Shown here in pieces: positions 23,946-32,578 of a stretch of 51,143 nt of DNA; the first letter of the stretch is position 1; each line of letters starts with the position of its first letter. Below the pieces are notes generated by a model. That model ran no database searches. It was given only the letters and a program-made list of their open reading frames with translations, and was not told where the DNA came from. A program made the translations under genes and the position numbers. Origin of the DNA: Bacteroidota bacterium (lineage in GTDB: Bacteria; Bacteroidota; Bacteroidia; Chitinophagales; Chitinophagaceae); assembly GCA_023392575.1 (NCBI GenBank), contig JAEVYV010000319.1:1-51143 (forward strand), in the 5' to 3' direction.

Positions 23946-26900
23946 TTACTGTGGATGTAAAGTGTTTGTTTGCATTATTGGAAAACTGATCATGATCCTT
24001 GAACCCTTGTTCAGCGTACTTTCAATCGTATGCGAACCATTGATCAGATAAATACGGTTTTGAATGTTTTTCAGGCCAGCACCCCTTCGCACGGTTTGCA
24101 CATTAAAGCCAATGCCATTGTCCTCAATAATCACTTCGGCAGCACCGGTGTTTTGAGCCATCCGGATGGAAACGCCGGTGGCTTTGGCATGTTTGATGGC
24201 ATTGTTCAGGGCCTCCTGGATGATGCGAAAGACCGTAAGTTTTTGATTCTTATCCAGTAGGTCTTCCAATTTTTCATCCGTCGACAAACTTACATTAAGT
24301 TTCCGTGTCAGGTTAATATTTTCAATGAGGTCCCGGACCGAATCCATCAGCCCCAGATCCCCGATACTGGGATTCATCAGCGACCGGGACAGCTGCCGGA
24401 TTTCGTTAATGACGTTTAGTATGTTTTTGTTGGACTTTAAGATCAGTTCATCTTTTAAGTCGGGGCTGCTAAAAGCCAGGTCCAGGTAGAGTTTGGTTGT
24501 GGTCAGCAACTGGTTGACATTGTCGTGCAATTCCTTGCCAATTTCCATGCGCTCCTGTTCCTGGGTTTCTATGGTGGCCAGGTTAATGGCTTTTTGATGT
24601 TCGAGTTCGGTGTTTAACAGCTCCCGTTCCAGGCGTTTTCTTTCCGAAATATCCTGGGCCGCTCCTATTACCCGCACCGCCTGACCGCTTTCGTCGCGGA
24701 TGATGATGCCACGGTCATAAATATGTGCATAGGTTCCGTTTACCCGCTTAAAGCGGTATTCTGTTTCCACCTTTTCGGGTTTGGAGGAATGACGAATTCC
24801 GTCTATGATTTTTTTGACTTTTCCCTGGTCTTCGGGATGAATGTAGGTTAGCCATCGGTCCATGTGGTAAATCTCGCTATTGCTCTCCATGCCGTAAATG
24901 CTTTTCACTCCGGCAGGGTCGCGGTAAACGGTGTTGGTGCTGAGGTCCCAGTCCCAGATAAGATCGTGGGTCGCCTTCATCACAATATCAAACCGTTCAT
25001 TGTCTGTCTTAATTTGTTGCAACGACCAGCGGTTCTCCATGACGATGCGTAAAATATTCCGAAACCGTTCAAAAATGGTCAGTTCTTCCGGCGAGGGGGC
25101 CTGAGGGGTATTGTAGTATACACTGAAGCTGCCCATTACCCGGCCCGATGCATGAATGATGGGAAAGGACCAGCAGGCGCTGAGACGAAAACGAGCGACC
25201 TGGTCCTTGTATTTTTGGTAAAGGGGATCATTGCTTGTATCGGCTGAAATAAAGGTTTTTTTAAAGTACATGGCTGCCCCGCTGCACCCTTCGTCCGGAC
25301 CGATGGGAGAGCCTTTGATTGCTGCGGTTAAGGAGGCTGGAAAACGCGGCGCAATAACCGATTCTATGACATGGTCCTCGCTCAATAAAAATACCGAAGT
25401 GATGGCCTCCGGATAAATTTCCTCTATCCCGTTTAAAAAGGTTTCAACAACTTTTTGAATTTCGTGTTCGGGATTGGCAGAAAGCTCAAAAATGGTGCGT
25501 TCAAGCGACAGGAGGTCTTCACTCCGTTTGCTTTCGGTGATGTCCTTCATGGCGCCAATCATGCGAATGGCTTTTCCTTCGCTGTCGCGGATAACGTAAC
25601 CCCGGTCAGTAACATAAGCATAGCTGCCGTTGGCTCTTTGGTAACGGAAGCTATCCTGCCAGTTGGTTTGTTTGGGGTCGTTGATGACGGCATGCAGGCC
25701 TTGCACCACCCGTTCCCGGTCATCGGGGTAAAGGTGATCGGTGCAGTGGTCGAACGAAAGCACGGGCCCCTTATGTGCCGGCCACCCGAATTTTTCAAAA
25801 AAACTGTCGGACCAAAGCATTTCATTAGTGGCCAGGTCCCAGTCCCAGATCATATCATGCGTGGCCAGTATTACATGCTTGTAGCGTTCGTTGGTTCGCC
25901 GGATCTCTTCTTCTATTTGTTTTTCGTTGGTTATGTTTCTCAGGGCCCCCACAACTTTTAAAGCTCGGCCATGAATGTTGCGTAAGATCACGGCTTTGTC
26001 GTGAACAACGGCATAAGTGCCATCGGCTTTTAAATAGCGGTATTCTTTTTCCCACCGGTCTACCGTGTTATCCTGAATGGCGCGGTAGTAACTTTCCAGG
26101 GTTTGGTTCTTGTCATCGGGATGAATGTAATCTTCCCAGGTATCGTATTTTCTAAACTCTTCGGCTTTCCAGCCCAGGATGTCGGTATAGGTGGAACTGA
26201 TATAGGCTTCTTCGGTCAGCATATCCCATTCCCACAGGGCTTCGGACGAGGCAATGGCCGCCAGCCGGAAGCGTTCGTTGCTTTTTCGCAGCTCCGTTTC
26301 AATCACCACCCTTGGCGTTACGTCCTGCACCACAACCAGCCGGGCTTCTGCGCCCTGGTAGTTGATGGCGTTGCTTTTCAGATCAATAAAAATGCTCCGG
26401 CCGTCTTTTATTTTGTGCCGCCAGTTGGTTAAGGAAAAAGTTTTTTGAACCACTTTTCCGGTAAACAATTGCAGAAAATCGGCCATGTTGTCTTCTACCT
26501 GAATGTCGAATATACTCAGGTTGAGGAACTCGTCCCGGGAATAGCCATAATGCCGGACGGCAGCTTCGTTGACCTCCAGAAACTTCAGGGTTCGGGAGTG
26601 GTAGATCCAGCAGGGAAGCGGGTTGTTGTAAAACAGCGTTCTATATTGTTGTTCGGAAAGGGCCAGTTGTTCTTTGGCCTCCAACTGCTCGATCTCGGCT
26701 TTCTTTTTGTCCGTAATGTTTTTGGACCGGACAACAAGGCCGGTAACGTTTTCTGCAGCGTCTTTAATGGGCTGGAAATAATGTTTGATATAATTGACCG
26801 CACCGTCGATAACAATTTGCGATTCGGTGGTTTCAACCGCTCCTTGCAGTACCCGGGCGCACACATCGGTTACCAGAGGCAATTCCTTAGGGGTGGCCAA

Positions 26901-27113
26901 TTCCAGAATGGAGGTGTTTGGGCCGATGGTAAATCCGTACAACTCCCGGATCTTTTGCCTTGTTCTATCGCTGGCCAACACAATGTGCAGGTTCTTGTCC
27001 AGCAGCAAAAGAGTATCCTCAAAGCTGTCCAGAATGAGTTGTAAAGCATCCTCCTGGGACAGGCCCTGGCCAATAGCCAAACGGTTATTATCGTGAAAAG
27101 ACGGGTTTCTCAT
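23946..27113 (-). CDS. Multi-PAS/GAF sensor histidine kinase (NarX/DesK type)
   Basis: The 1055-residue protein has no obvious membrane segment and is probably cytoplasmic. Domains in order: PAS at about 25-135, PAS at about 155-270, PAS/PAC at about 285-400, PAS/PAC at about 410-525, GAF at about 540-690, PAS/PAC at about 705-820, HisKA_3 dimerisation at about 850-920 with the phosphoacceptor His in EIGKELHDNVNQLL, and HATPase_c at about 950-1045 with NNAIKHAKA, EDNGIGFNV and GAGLKNIQNR. HisKA_3 kinases pair with LuxR-type regulators, as here. The number of sensory modules suggests integration of redox, light or small-molecule signals, but no ligand-specific residues could be identified. Three of the PAS units share (I/E)WDWDL and DRGxxIRD motifs, evidence of internal duplication. 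Confidence 0.95.
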   Translation of the reverse strand: MRNPSFHDNNRLAIGQGLSQEDALQLILDSFEDTLLLLDKNLHIVLASDRTRQKIRELYGFTIGPNTSILELATPKELPLVTDVCARVLQGAVETTESQIVIDGAVNYIKHYFQPIKDAAENVTGLVVRSKNITDKKKAEIEQLEAKEQLALSEQQYRTLFYNNPLPCWIYHSRTLKFLEVNEAAVRHYGYSRDEFLNLSIFDIQVEDNMADFLQLFTGKVVQKTFSLTNWRHKIKDGRSIFIDLKSNAINYQGAEARLVVVQDVTPRVVIETELRKSNERFRLAAIASSEALWEWDMLTEEAYISSTYTDILGWKAEEFRKYDTWEDYIHPDDKNQTLESYYRAIQDNTVDRWEKEYRYLKADGTYAVVHDKAVILRNIHGRALKVVGALRNITNEKQIEEEIRRTNERYKHVILATHDMIWDWDLATNEMLWSDSFFEKFGWPAHKGPVLSFDHCTDHLYPDDRERVVQGLHAVINDPKQTNWQDSFRYQRANGSYAYVTDRGYVIRDSEGKAIRMIGAMKDITESKRSEDLLSLERTIFELSANPEHEIQKVVETFLNGIEEIYPEAITSVFLLSEDHVIESVIAPRFPASLTAAIKGSPIGPDEGCSGAAMYFKKTFISADTSNDPLYQKYKDQVARFRLSACWSFPIIHASGRVMGSFSVYYNTPQAPSPEELTIFERFRNILRIVMENRWSLQQIKTDNERFDIVMKATHDLIWDWDLSTNTVYRDPAGVKSIYGMESNSEIYHMDRWLTYIHPEDQGKVKKIIDGIRHSSKPEKVETEYRFKRVNGTYAHIYDRGIIIRDESGQAVRVIGAAQDISERKRLERELLNTELEHQKAINLATIETQEQERMEIGKELHDNVNQLLTTTKLYLDLAFSSPDLKDELILKSNKNILNVINEIRQLSRSLMNPSIGDLGLMDSVRDLIENINLTRKLNVSLSTDEKLEDLLDKNQKLTVFRIIQEALNNAIKHAKATGVSIRMAQNTGAAEVIIEDNGIGFNVQTVRRGAGLKNIQNRIYLINGSHTIESTLNKGSRIMISFPIMQTNTLHPQ

Positions 27114-27298
27114 GGTGCTGTGCGAGACAAATATCGAAAATAAGGAATTCGTTTTTTAGTGGAATCTCTTAGGGATTTAAAGTTTTAATAAATAAGTGTT
27201 TCTTGCTAGTGCGTTTGCGTAAAACGCTTTCCTTTAGCCAAAATACTTGTTTTAAATCAAGTTTAAATGGTTCAAATTTGTAAGGATAAAACTTTTTC

Positions 27299-28030
27299 AT
27301 GCAAAGACAGATTACTTCCTGGTACAGCCATCAGTTGGATAAGGACATGCCGGTGGCGGTTTATGGCCATTACGGATTTGCGCTGTTGCTGATACCCACA
27401 GCCGCTGCGGATTACCTGGAGTACGAACGCTTTCAATTGATTGATGCACTGGCGCCTTTTATTGACGGAGGCAAGGTGAAGGTTTTTTCGATCAACAGCG
27501 TGAACAGCGAAAGCTGGTTGAATGATCATGTTGAGCCGCGTCAAAAAATCCGGCGCCACCAACAGTTTAATGCCTATGTATATGAGGAAGTAATCCCCTA
27601 TGTAAAGAAGCAAACCAGTGATGAAACCTCCATCATTGTGTGCGGCGCTTCTTTTGGCGCCTTTCACAGCATGAACCTGTTTTTAAAACGACCCGATCTG
27701 CTCCAGGGGGTGATTGCCATGAGCGGCGTGTACGATCTTACCGAATACACCAGGGGGTATTTTGATGATGACGTGTATTTCAACAGTCCCCAGCATTATA
27801 TTCCCAACCTGACAGATCATACCATTTTGGAGCAGATCCAGCAGAGTCACCACATCCATATTTTTACCGGCAGCGGGGCCTACGAAGATCCCAATGCCAG
27901 CCGGAGTTTTGCTTCGCTTTTGTACAGCAAGGGAATCAATTATGAACTGGATGTGTGGGGGCCGGAGTGGCCGCACGACTGGAATACCTGGCGAACAGTG
28001 CTGCCGCATTATTTGGAAACGAGATTTTGA
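27299..28030 (+). CDS. Putative esterase, alpha/beta hydrolase fold
   Basis: The 243-residue cytoplasmic protein matches the esterase D/PF00756 type. The nucleophile elbow is GASFG at 116-120 with S118. The probable catalytic His is H226 in EWPHDWNTW, and an acidic residue near 197 (YEDPNAS) may complete the triad. The pattern AMSGVYDL after the elbow is typical. Physiological substrates of this family in Bacteroidota are mostly unknown. It is transcribed divergently from the PAS kinase and convergently with clpS. A weak Bacteroidota-type promoter may lie at about 27247-27280, but it matches the consensus imperfectly. Confidence 0.88.
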   Translation: MQRQITSWYSHQLDKDMPVAVYGHYGFALLLIPTAAADYLEYERFQLIDALAPFIDGGKVKVFSINSVNSESWLNDHVEPRQKIRRHQQFNAYVYEEVIPYVKKQTSDETSIIVCGASFGAFHSMNLFLKRPDLLQGVIAMSGVYDLTEYTRGYFDDDVYFNSPQHYIPNLTDHTILEQIQQSHHIHIFTGSGAYEDPNASRSFASLLYSKGINYELDVWGPEWPHDWNTWRTVLPHYLETRF

Positions 28031-28034
28031 AGGA

Positions 28035-28251
28035 GTTTGTGGTTTGTGGTTTATAGTTTGAAGTTGGGTTTCCTGCAATTGAAAAATCCTAAGGAAAAAT
28101 GGTTTTCTGCTGTTGAATCACCATAGGAAGCCGGTAATCAAAACTTGGCAGAATTAAAATAGTGCTAGAAAACTTGCTTTAATACAAGGTCCTGCATCTG
28201 TATGCTACTACAACCTAAAAAACTACAAACCAAAAACTATAAACTAGAAAC
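28035..28251. repeat. Word-type inverted repeat
   Basis: The left arm (28035-28063) is GTTTGTGGTTTGTGGTTTAT plus AGTTTGAAG. The right arm (28217-28251), reverse-complemented, reads GTTTCTAGTTTATAGTTTTT followed by GGTTTGTAG. It fills most of the gap between the convergent esterase and clpS genes. No conventional terminator is seen there. Confidence 0.6.
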
Positions 28252-28254
28252 TTT

Positions 28255-28548
28255 TTACGCCGGAACCGTTTCCAGCGTGGCTCCAATGCCGCGGTCGGTA
28301 ATGGCATCGCACATGGGCTTCAGCTTTTCGTAAAAGCCGTGCTTGACCGCATACTTTCCTTTGTAGTGAATAATGTAAGCACATTGTTCGGCCTGCTCGT
28401 ACGTGTGGTCGCACACTTCCATCAAAGATTCAATCACCCAGTCAAAGGTATTGACCTCATCATTCCATACGATCAACTGAAGGGGATCAACCGTGTCGGT
28501 CATCACATCTTCCAGTTCATAAGGACTTATGGCTTCCGAGCTTTTCAT
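28255..28548 (-). CDS. clpS: ATP-dependent Clp protease adaptor ClpS
   Basis: The 97-residue protein has a flexible N-terminal tail (about 1-22) and the ClpS core: LIVWNDEVNTFDWVIESLME forms the N-degron pocket, followed by YEQAEQCAYIIHYKGKYAV and the C-terminal strand. ClpS delivers substrates with destabilising N-terminal residues to ClpAP or ClpCP. In Bacteroidota the partner is ClpC or ClpA encoded elsewhere; none is in this window. Length and motif spacing are normal. Confidence 0.95.
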   Translation of the reverse strand: MKSSEAISPYELEDVMTDTVDPLQLIVWNDEVNTFDWVIESLMEVCDHTYEQAEQCAYIIHYKGKYAVKHGFYEKLKPMCDAITDRGIGATLETVPA

Positions 28549-28657
28549 AACCTTGCAAAGGTATACACCGTTTTATTAAAAAAGCAAGGGAATGACTGGA
28601 GCAGCAAGTAGTTTATTCAAGTTGGCTGATGGGCAACAGGCTCTGGGTCAGCCACCC

Positions 28658-29140
28658 TCAATACTCGGTTTTGTTGGGACTTTGTTCCCATTTGCGGAAG
28701 GCTTCCAGGGCCTCTTGCCTTAAAAGCTGCCGGGTAAAAAGCTGTCTTTGATCCACGGGTTTTTGCAGTTCGTCGTAAATAAACTGGTCGTCAAAATTGA
28801 TGGCGGCCGCATCCTGTTTGCTGTTGGCAAAATATAATTTGTCAAAGCGTGCCCAGTAAATGGCGGCCAGGCACATGGGGCAGGGTTCGCAACTGGCGTA
28901 TATTTCACAGCCCGTTAAATCAAAACTGTTCAGCGCTTTTCCGGCATTGCGTATGGCCACTACTTCGGCGTGTGCCGTGGGGTCGTTGGTGGAGGTTACT
29001 TCGTTGACTCCATGGGCGATGATCTTTCCCCCCTTCACTATTACGGCGCCAAAAGGTCCGCCTTTGCCCTGTTCAACATTATCAACTGAAAGTTGAATGG
29101 CTTCACGCATAAAAGTTTCCGCATTCTGTTGATTGCTCAT
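28658..29140 (-). CDS. guaD: Guanine deaminase, cytidine-deaminase fold
   Basis: The 160-residue enzyme closely resembles Bacillus GuaD, which converts guanine to xanthine in purine salvage. The zinc site is complete: H57 and E59 in DPTAHAEV, and C87 and C90 in CEPCPMC. Family-specific segments GGPFGAVIVKGGKIIAHG, SFDLTGCEIYASCEP, and AAIYWARFDKLYFAN are present, and a C-terminal tail ending in NKTEY matches the domain-swapped GuaD tail. It is distinguished from TadA by this tail and by the GGPFGAV start. It lies on the same strand as clpS, with a 109-bp gap. Confidence 0.92.
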   Translation of the reverse strand: MSNQQNAETFMREAIQLSVDNVEQGKGGPFGAVIVKGGKIIAHGVNEVTSTNDPTAHAEVVAIRNAGKALNSFDLTGCEIYASCEPCPMCLAAIYWARFDKLYFANSKQDAAAINFDDQFIYDELQKPVDQRQLFTRQLLRQEALEAFRKWEQSPNKTEY

Positions 29141-29182
29141 ACTGCAGGCTTATTGATTTTGGTTAACAATGAATTTGTATGC

Positions 29183-30508
29183 TTAAAACTGCATGGAAAA
29201 AACCGTTCCTTTATTTTCTATGGATTGAACCTGAATGGTGCCGCGGTGCAGCATCACAATTTGTTTGCACAAGCTAAGCCCGATGCCGCTGCCGCTTTTC
29301 TTCGTACTAAAAAAAGGGATGAATATTTTATCCAGCACTTCTTCGGGAATGCCGGGCCCGTTATCCGCTACTTTTAAAACAATTTTTTTATTCAGCGTTT
29401 GTTCGGCCGATAAAATAATTTTTGGTTCTGCCTGTTCTTTTACGGCTTCAATGGCGTTTACAATGAGGTTGATCAAAACCTGTTCTATTAAGCTTTGATC
29501 GGCCTCCAGTGCCAGGTCGGTGTCTTTGATAATGATCTCCAGGTCAATATTTTTTTGCTCAAACGTGGGGTTCATCAACTGGTTCAGGTTGGCAAACAAC
29601 TCCCGTATGTACACCTTGTGCACATTCAGCTTGGTGATCTTATTGAGGTTGCGGTAGGTTTCTGCAAATTTTAATAAGCCTTCGCTTCTTCGTTTAATGG
29701 TGTCAATCCCCAGTTCCAGGTCTTCCAGCGTGTCGCCATCATTTGAGGCCAGGCGGTTTTTTAAGGTTTCGGCCAGGGAAGAAATCGGCGCCACCGAATT
29801 CATGATCTCATGCGTCATTACACTCAATAGTTTTTGCCAGGCTTTTGATTCGGTTTCATCCAGGGCTTCGTTCACATTTTGAAAAGCAATGAGCTTGAAT
29901 TTTTTTTGCTCGGTTTGAAAAGCCGTAGCCGATAGTAAAACTTTGAAATAGGATTTTTCCAGATGCACGGTTGCAATCCGGCTCTCGCCGGGTTTCAGCT
30001 GGCTGACCTCTTCAAATAAAACCCGGTCTCTTTTTTCCAGCGAATGGATGGTTTTTAGGTAAGGCAGCTGCAGCATTCTTTTTAATGATTCGTTCATCCA
30101 TACTACTTCACCGGAATCCAGTTCGTAGGACAAAATACCGGTGTCCACCAGTTCCAGTATTTTTTGCAGGTATTGATACTGCGTTTCCTTTTCTTTACTG
30201 ATCACTTTGAACGTGGTGTTGATCTCGTTAAATCCCTGCCGCAGCGGCAGAATATCGGCGGAGGCGTGTTTTACATCGAAATAGCGGGAAAAATCCCGGT
30301 AGTGAATGGCCTCTACAAACTGGTTGATCTCATCATAGGTTTTTTTCTGAAAGCGGATGAACTCAATGATCTGGTACGCCAGCAGCGGAACCAACAGGGC
30401 AAGGTACAAATGCCATTGCTTTACAATAAAGAACGAAGCCCCCATCAGGGTGATGAACAGCAACAGCACTCTTGATAAGAGCCGCCATTGAAAATTTTTA
30501 AAAATCAT
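29183..30508 (-). CDS. NtrB-like membrane sensor histidine kinase
   Basis: The 441-residue protein has two closely spaced transmembrane helices at about 10-28 and 33-50, leaving almost no periplasmic domain. A linker and PAS-like region span about 55-215, and a HisKA domain follows with phosphoacceptor H233 in MTHEIMNSVAPISSLAE. The ATPase domain has NLIVNAIEA, DNGPGIPEEV and SGSGIGLSLC. The short extracytoplasmic part suggests sensing within the membrane or through a partner, as in intramembrane-sensing kinases that respond to envelope stress or transporter state. Its partner is almost certainly the sigma-54 activator at 30885, which lies upstream on the same strand with a 376-bp gap. Both sit next to the ABC transporter array. 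Confidence 0.93.
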   Translation of the reverse strand: MIFKNFQWRLLSRVLLLFITLMGASFFIVKQWHLYLALLVPLLAYQIIEFIRFQKKTYDEINQFVEAIHYRDFSRYFDVKHASADILPLRQGFNEINTTFKVISKEKETQYQYLQKILELVDTGILSYELDSGEVVWMNESLKRMLQLPYLKTIHSLEKRDRVLFEEVSQLKPGESRIATVHLEKSYFKVLLSATAFQTEQKKFKLIAFQNVNEALDETESKAWQKLLSVMTHEIMNSVAPISSLAETLKNRLASNDGDTLEDLELGIDTIKRRSEGLLKFAETYRNLNKITKLNVHKVYIRELFANLNQLMNPTFEQKNIDLEIIIKDTDLALEADQSLIEQVLINLIVNAIEAVKEQAEPKIILSAEQTLNKKIVLKVADNGPGIPEEVLDKIFIPFFSTKKSGSGIGLSLCKQIVMLHRGTIQVQSIENKGTVFSMQF

Positions 30509-30884
30509 GCTTTTCAGATAGAAAGGGTTTGCGTTTTGAGTGTTTGTTTTTTATGTTACCGGCTTTTGTGCTACCATGGATCGTCCCTTGCGTCGCACTC
30601 TTCAACTGCAGTAACTTCTATCACCTTTTTTTTGAACCACATAGGCACATAGGAACAGAGGGATTCACATAGAGCTTTGTTTTATTCTATGTGGGCCTTC
30701 TATGTGCCTATGCTTCTATTGTGGTTCAAACCTTGCTCAACAGAATTACCGGAAGTACAAGTGAGTGACACAACAGAAGCCTCATAGCAGCACTTCCGCT
30801 GGTGACACTATTATCATCTTTTTAAAAGAGCTAATGGAAATAAAAAGTTTCACTGGCCCAGCTGCTTCTTCGTGGAGGCAGAAG
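30509..30884. other. Gap between sigma-54 activator and kinase genes
   Basis: Unusually long for a cognate regulator-kinase pair on the same strand. Its middle is filled by the long dyad at 30631-30730. The remainder shows no gene, and I found no sigma-54-type promoter on the minus strand. Confidence 0.5.
30631..30730. repeat. Word-type inverted repeat with 45-nt arms
   Basis: The left arm (30631-30675) contains TTTGAACCACATAGGCACAT and further CACATAG words. The right arm (30686-30730) is its imperfect reverse complement, ending TTGTGGTTCAAA. Only 10 nt separate the arms, so transcripts from either strand could form a long hairpin. Confidence 0.75.
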
Positions 30885-32243
30885 CTAAATGTCGTATTTA
30901 TTCAGCCGCCGGTATAAGGCCGTACGGGTAATGCCTAATTCCTTGGCTGCTTTTGAGATGTTTCCGCTGTGTTTTTCAATTACACGGAGGATGGTGTTTT
31001 TTTCTACCGTGCCCAGGTTGGTGTGTTGCACCTCTTCTGTTATCACGGTTGTTTCAATGGGCGAGAAAATAATGTCCCTCGCCGACAACGTATTTCCTTC
31101 GGCCATGATGACGGCTCTTTCAATGGTGTATTGCAGTTCACGGACATTGCCGGGGTAATGATAGCTCATTAATTTTTCCACCGCTTTGTCGTCAAAATCC
31201 AGTGTTGATTTTAAATATTTGTTGCTGTAGACCTTACTATAATGTTTGGCTAACAACAGGATGTCTTTTTCACGCCGGCGTAAAGGTGGAATGACAATCT
31301 CCACGGTATTGATGCGGTAGATCAGATCTTTTCGAAATCGGTTTTCATTGGCCAGCTCCGAGATAGGAATATTGGTGGCGCAAACCAGGCGGATGTCAAT
31401 GGGGATGGTTTCGTTGCTGCCCAGTTTTGTTACCAGGCGGTTTTGCAAAACCGTCAGCAACTTGGCCTGCTGGTGCAGGGAGATATTGCCGATCTCGTCC
31501 AAAAAAAGTGTCCCGCCCTGGGCGGCTTCAAAGCGGCCCATTCTGTCTTCTCTTGCATCGGTAAAGGCCCCTTTTTTATGACCGAACAATTCGCTTTCAA
31601 AAAGCGATTCCGTCAGGGCTCCAACATCTACTTTAATAAAAGGTTTTGTGGCCCTGTTGGAAAAATGATGAATGGCTTTGGCAATGAGTTCCTTGCCGGT
31701 GCCGTTTTCGCCCAGTATTAAAATATTGGCATCAGTAGGGGCGATCTTTTGAATTTTATAAAAGATGTCCTGCATTACTTCCGACTTGCCCAGCAACTCG
31801 GTTTCAAAAATGGACGAAGAAGGCAAGACCTGCGAAGAGGAGCCCTTGTCGTCTTTCCTTTTTATGGCTTCTTTTATGGTGGTAAGCAGCCTTTCGTTAT
31901 GCCAGGGCTTCACCACAAAATCAAAGGCGCCTTCTTTTAAGGAACGGATAGCGAGGTCAATATCACCATAGGCGGTGATCATGATAACGGATGCGCTGGA
32001 GCGAAACTCTTCCTTGATCTTTTTTAGCCAGAAAATGCCTTCGTTACCCGTATTGATGGAACTGTTGAAATTCATATCCAGCAGGATTACATCGAATTCC
32101 TGTTTGGATAAAATGGAGCGGAGGTTTTCAGGGTTTTTTTCCGTGACGATTTGTTTTACCTCGGGCCTCAACAGCAGGCGTACAGCGGTAAGAACATCCA
32201 CGTCATCGTCAATTACTAAAATAGAGGCCGTTTTTAAAGACAT
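30885..32243 (-). CDS. Sigma-54-dependent NtrC-family response regulator
   Basis: The 452-residue activator has a receiver domain (about 6-125) with phosphoacceptor D56 in LLDMNF, a central AAA+ domain (about 150-375) with Walker A GENGTGKE at 178-185 and the sigma-54-contacting GAFTDA loop at 225-230, and a C-terminal Fis-type helix-turn-helix, NISKAAKELGITRTALYRRL. All activities expected of an enhancer-binding protein are therefore present. It is divergent from the adaptor gene at 32705; a candidate sigma-54 promoter and upstream dyads lie in that gap. It probably controls the transporter operon in response to the NtrB-like kinase. Confidence 0.96.
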   Translation of the reverse strand: MSLKTASILVIDDDVDVLTAVRLLLRPEVKQIVTEKNPENLRSILSKQEFDVILLDMNFNSSINTGNEGIFWLKKIKEEFRSSASVIMITAYGDIDLAIRSLKEGAFDFVVKPWHNERLLTTIKEAIKRKDDKGSSSQVLPSSSIFETELLGKSEVMQDIFYKIQKIAPTDANILILGENGTGKELIAKAIHHFSNRATKPFIKVDVGALTESLFESELFGHKKGAFTDAREDRMGRFEAAQGGTLFLDEIGNISLHQQAKLLTVLQNRLVTKLGSNETIPIDIRLVCATNIPISELANENRFRKDLIYRINTVEIVIPPLRRREKDILLLAKHYSKVYSNKYLKSTLDFDDKAVEKLMSYHYPGNVRELQYTIERAVIMAEGNTLSARDIIFSPIETTVITEEVQHTNLGTVEKNTILRVIEKHSGNISKAAKELGITRTALYRRLNKYDI

Positions 32244-32244
32244 A

Positions 32245-32395
32245 GTTCTTTGTTTCTTGTTTTTGGTTTCTGGTTTCTTGTTTTTAGGCCGGACCGGTTT
32301 TCATTTGTTTTCTTTCCGCTGCAGCGTGTTGCTTATGAAAAGAACGGTGTGGCAGAGCAACAAGAAACTAAAAACGAGGAACCATAAACTCCTTG
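32245..32395. repeat. Word-type inverted repeat
   Basis: The left arm (32245-32288) is made of TTTCTTGTTTTTGGTTTCTG-like words. The right arm (32358-32395), reverse-complemented, reads CAAGGAGTTTATGGTTCCTC followed by GTTTTTAGTTTCTTG. It begins 2 bp upstream of the activator start codon. Confidence 0.6.
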
Positions 32396-32443
32396 TGGCG
32401 AAACTACAAATATGCCAGCAATGCAAGCAGTTGAAAATGAATG

Positions 32444-32510
32444 TACACTTTGTTTTCTGAAAGGGAACAAGTGTATCAAAAGCGGACACATTCTGTTCGG
32501 TAACGAACAG
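32444..32510. promoter_or_regulatory. Candidate enhancer dyads for sigma-54 activator
   Basis: Two inverted repeats: TACACTT (32444-32450) with AAGTGTA (32469-32475), and CTGTTCG (32493-32499) with CGAACAG (32504-32510), the latter perfect with a 4-bp spacer. They lie about 80-145 bp upstream of the expected start site, the usual distance for NtrC-type upstream sites. Confidence 0.4.
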
Positions 32511-32562
32511 CTTCGTAGATTTGGAAAAATGTAACTTATTGAAAACCATAATCGTCAAATAT

Positions 32563-32578
32563 TGGCACTGGAGTGGTA
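32563..32578 (+). promoter_or_regulatory. Candidate sigma-54 promoter of transporter operon
   Basis: TGGCAC at 32563-32568 is a perfect minus-24 element. After five bases, TGGTA at 32574-32578 partly matches the minus-12 consensus TTGCA, lacking the C. Spacing is correct. The flanking NtrC-family gene supports it; the weak minus-12 and overlap with a repeat arm count against it. Confidence 0.4.

Noticed and set aside
27247..27280. Bacteroidota minus-33/minus-7 promoter for the esterase
   Set aside because: CAAATTTG is one mismatch from TAnnTTTG, and the spacing to the upstream TTG is about 23 bp, longer than expected; too weak to list as a feature.
30722..30735. GGTTCAAACC-like string resembling a tRNA T-arm
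   Set aside because: It is part of the 45-nt dyad, and no acceptor, D-arm or anticodon arm can be folded around it.
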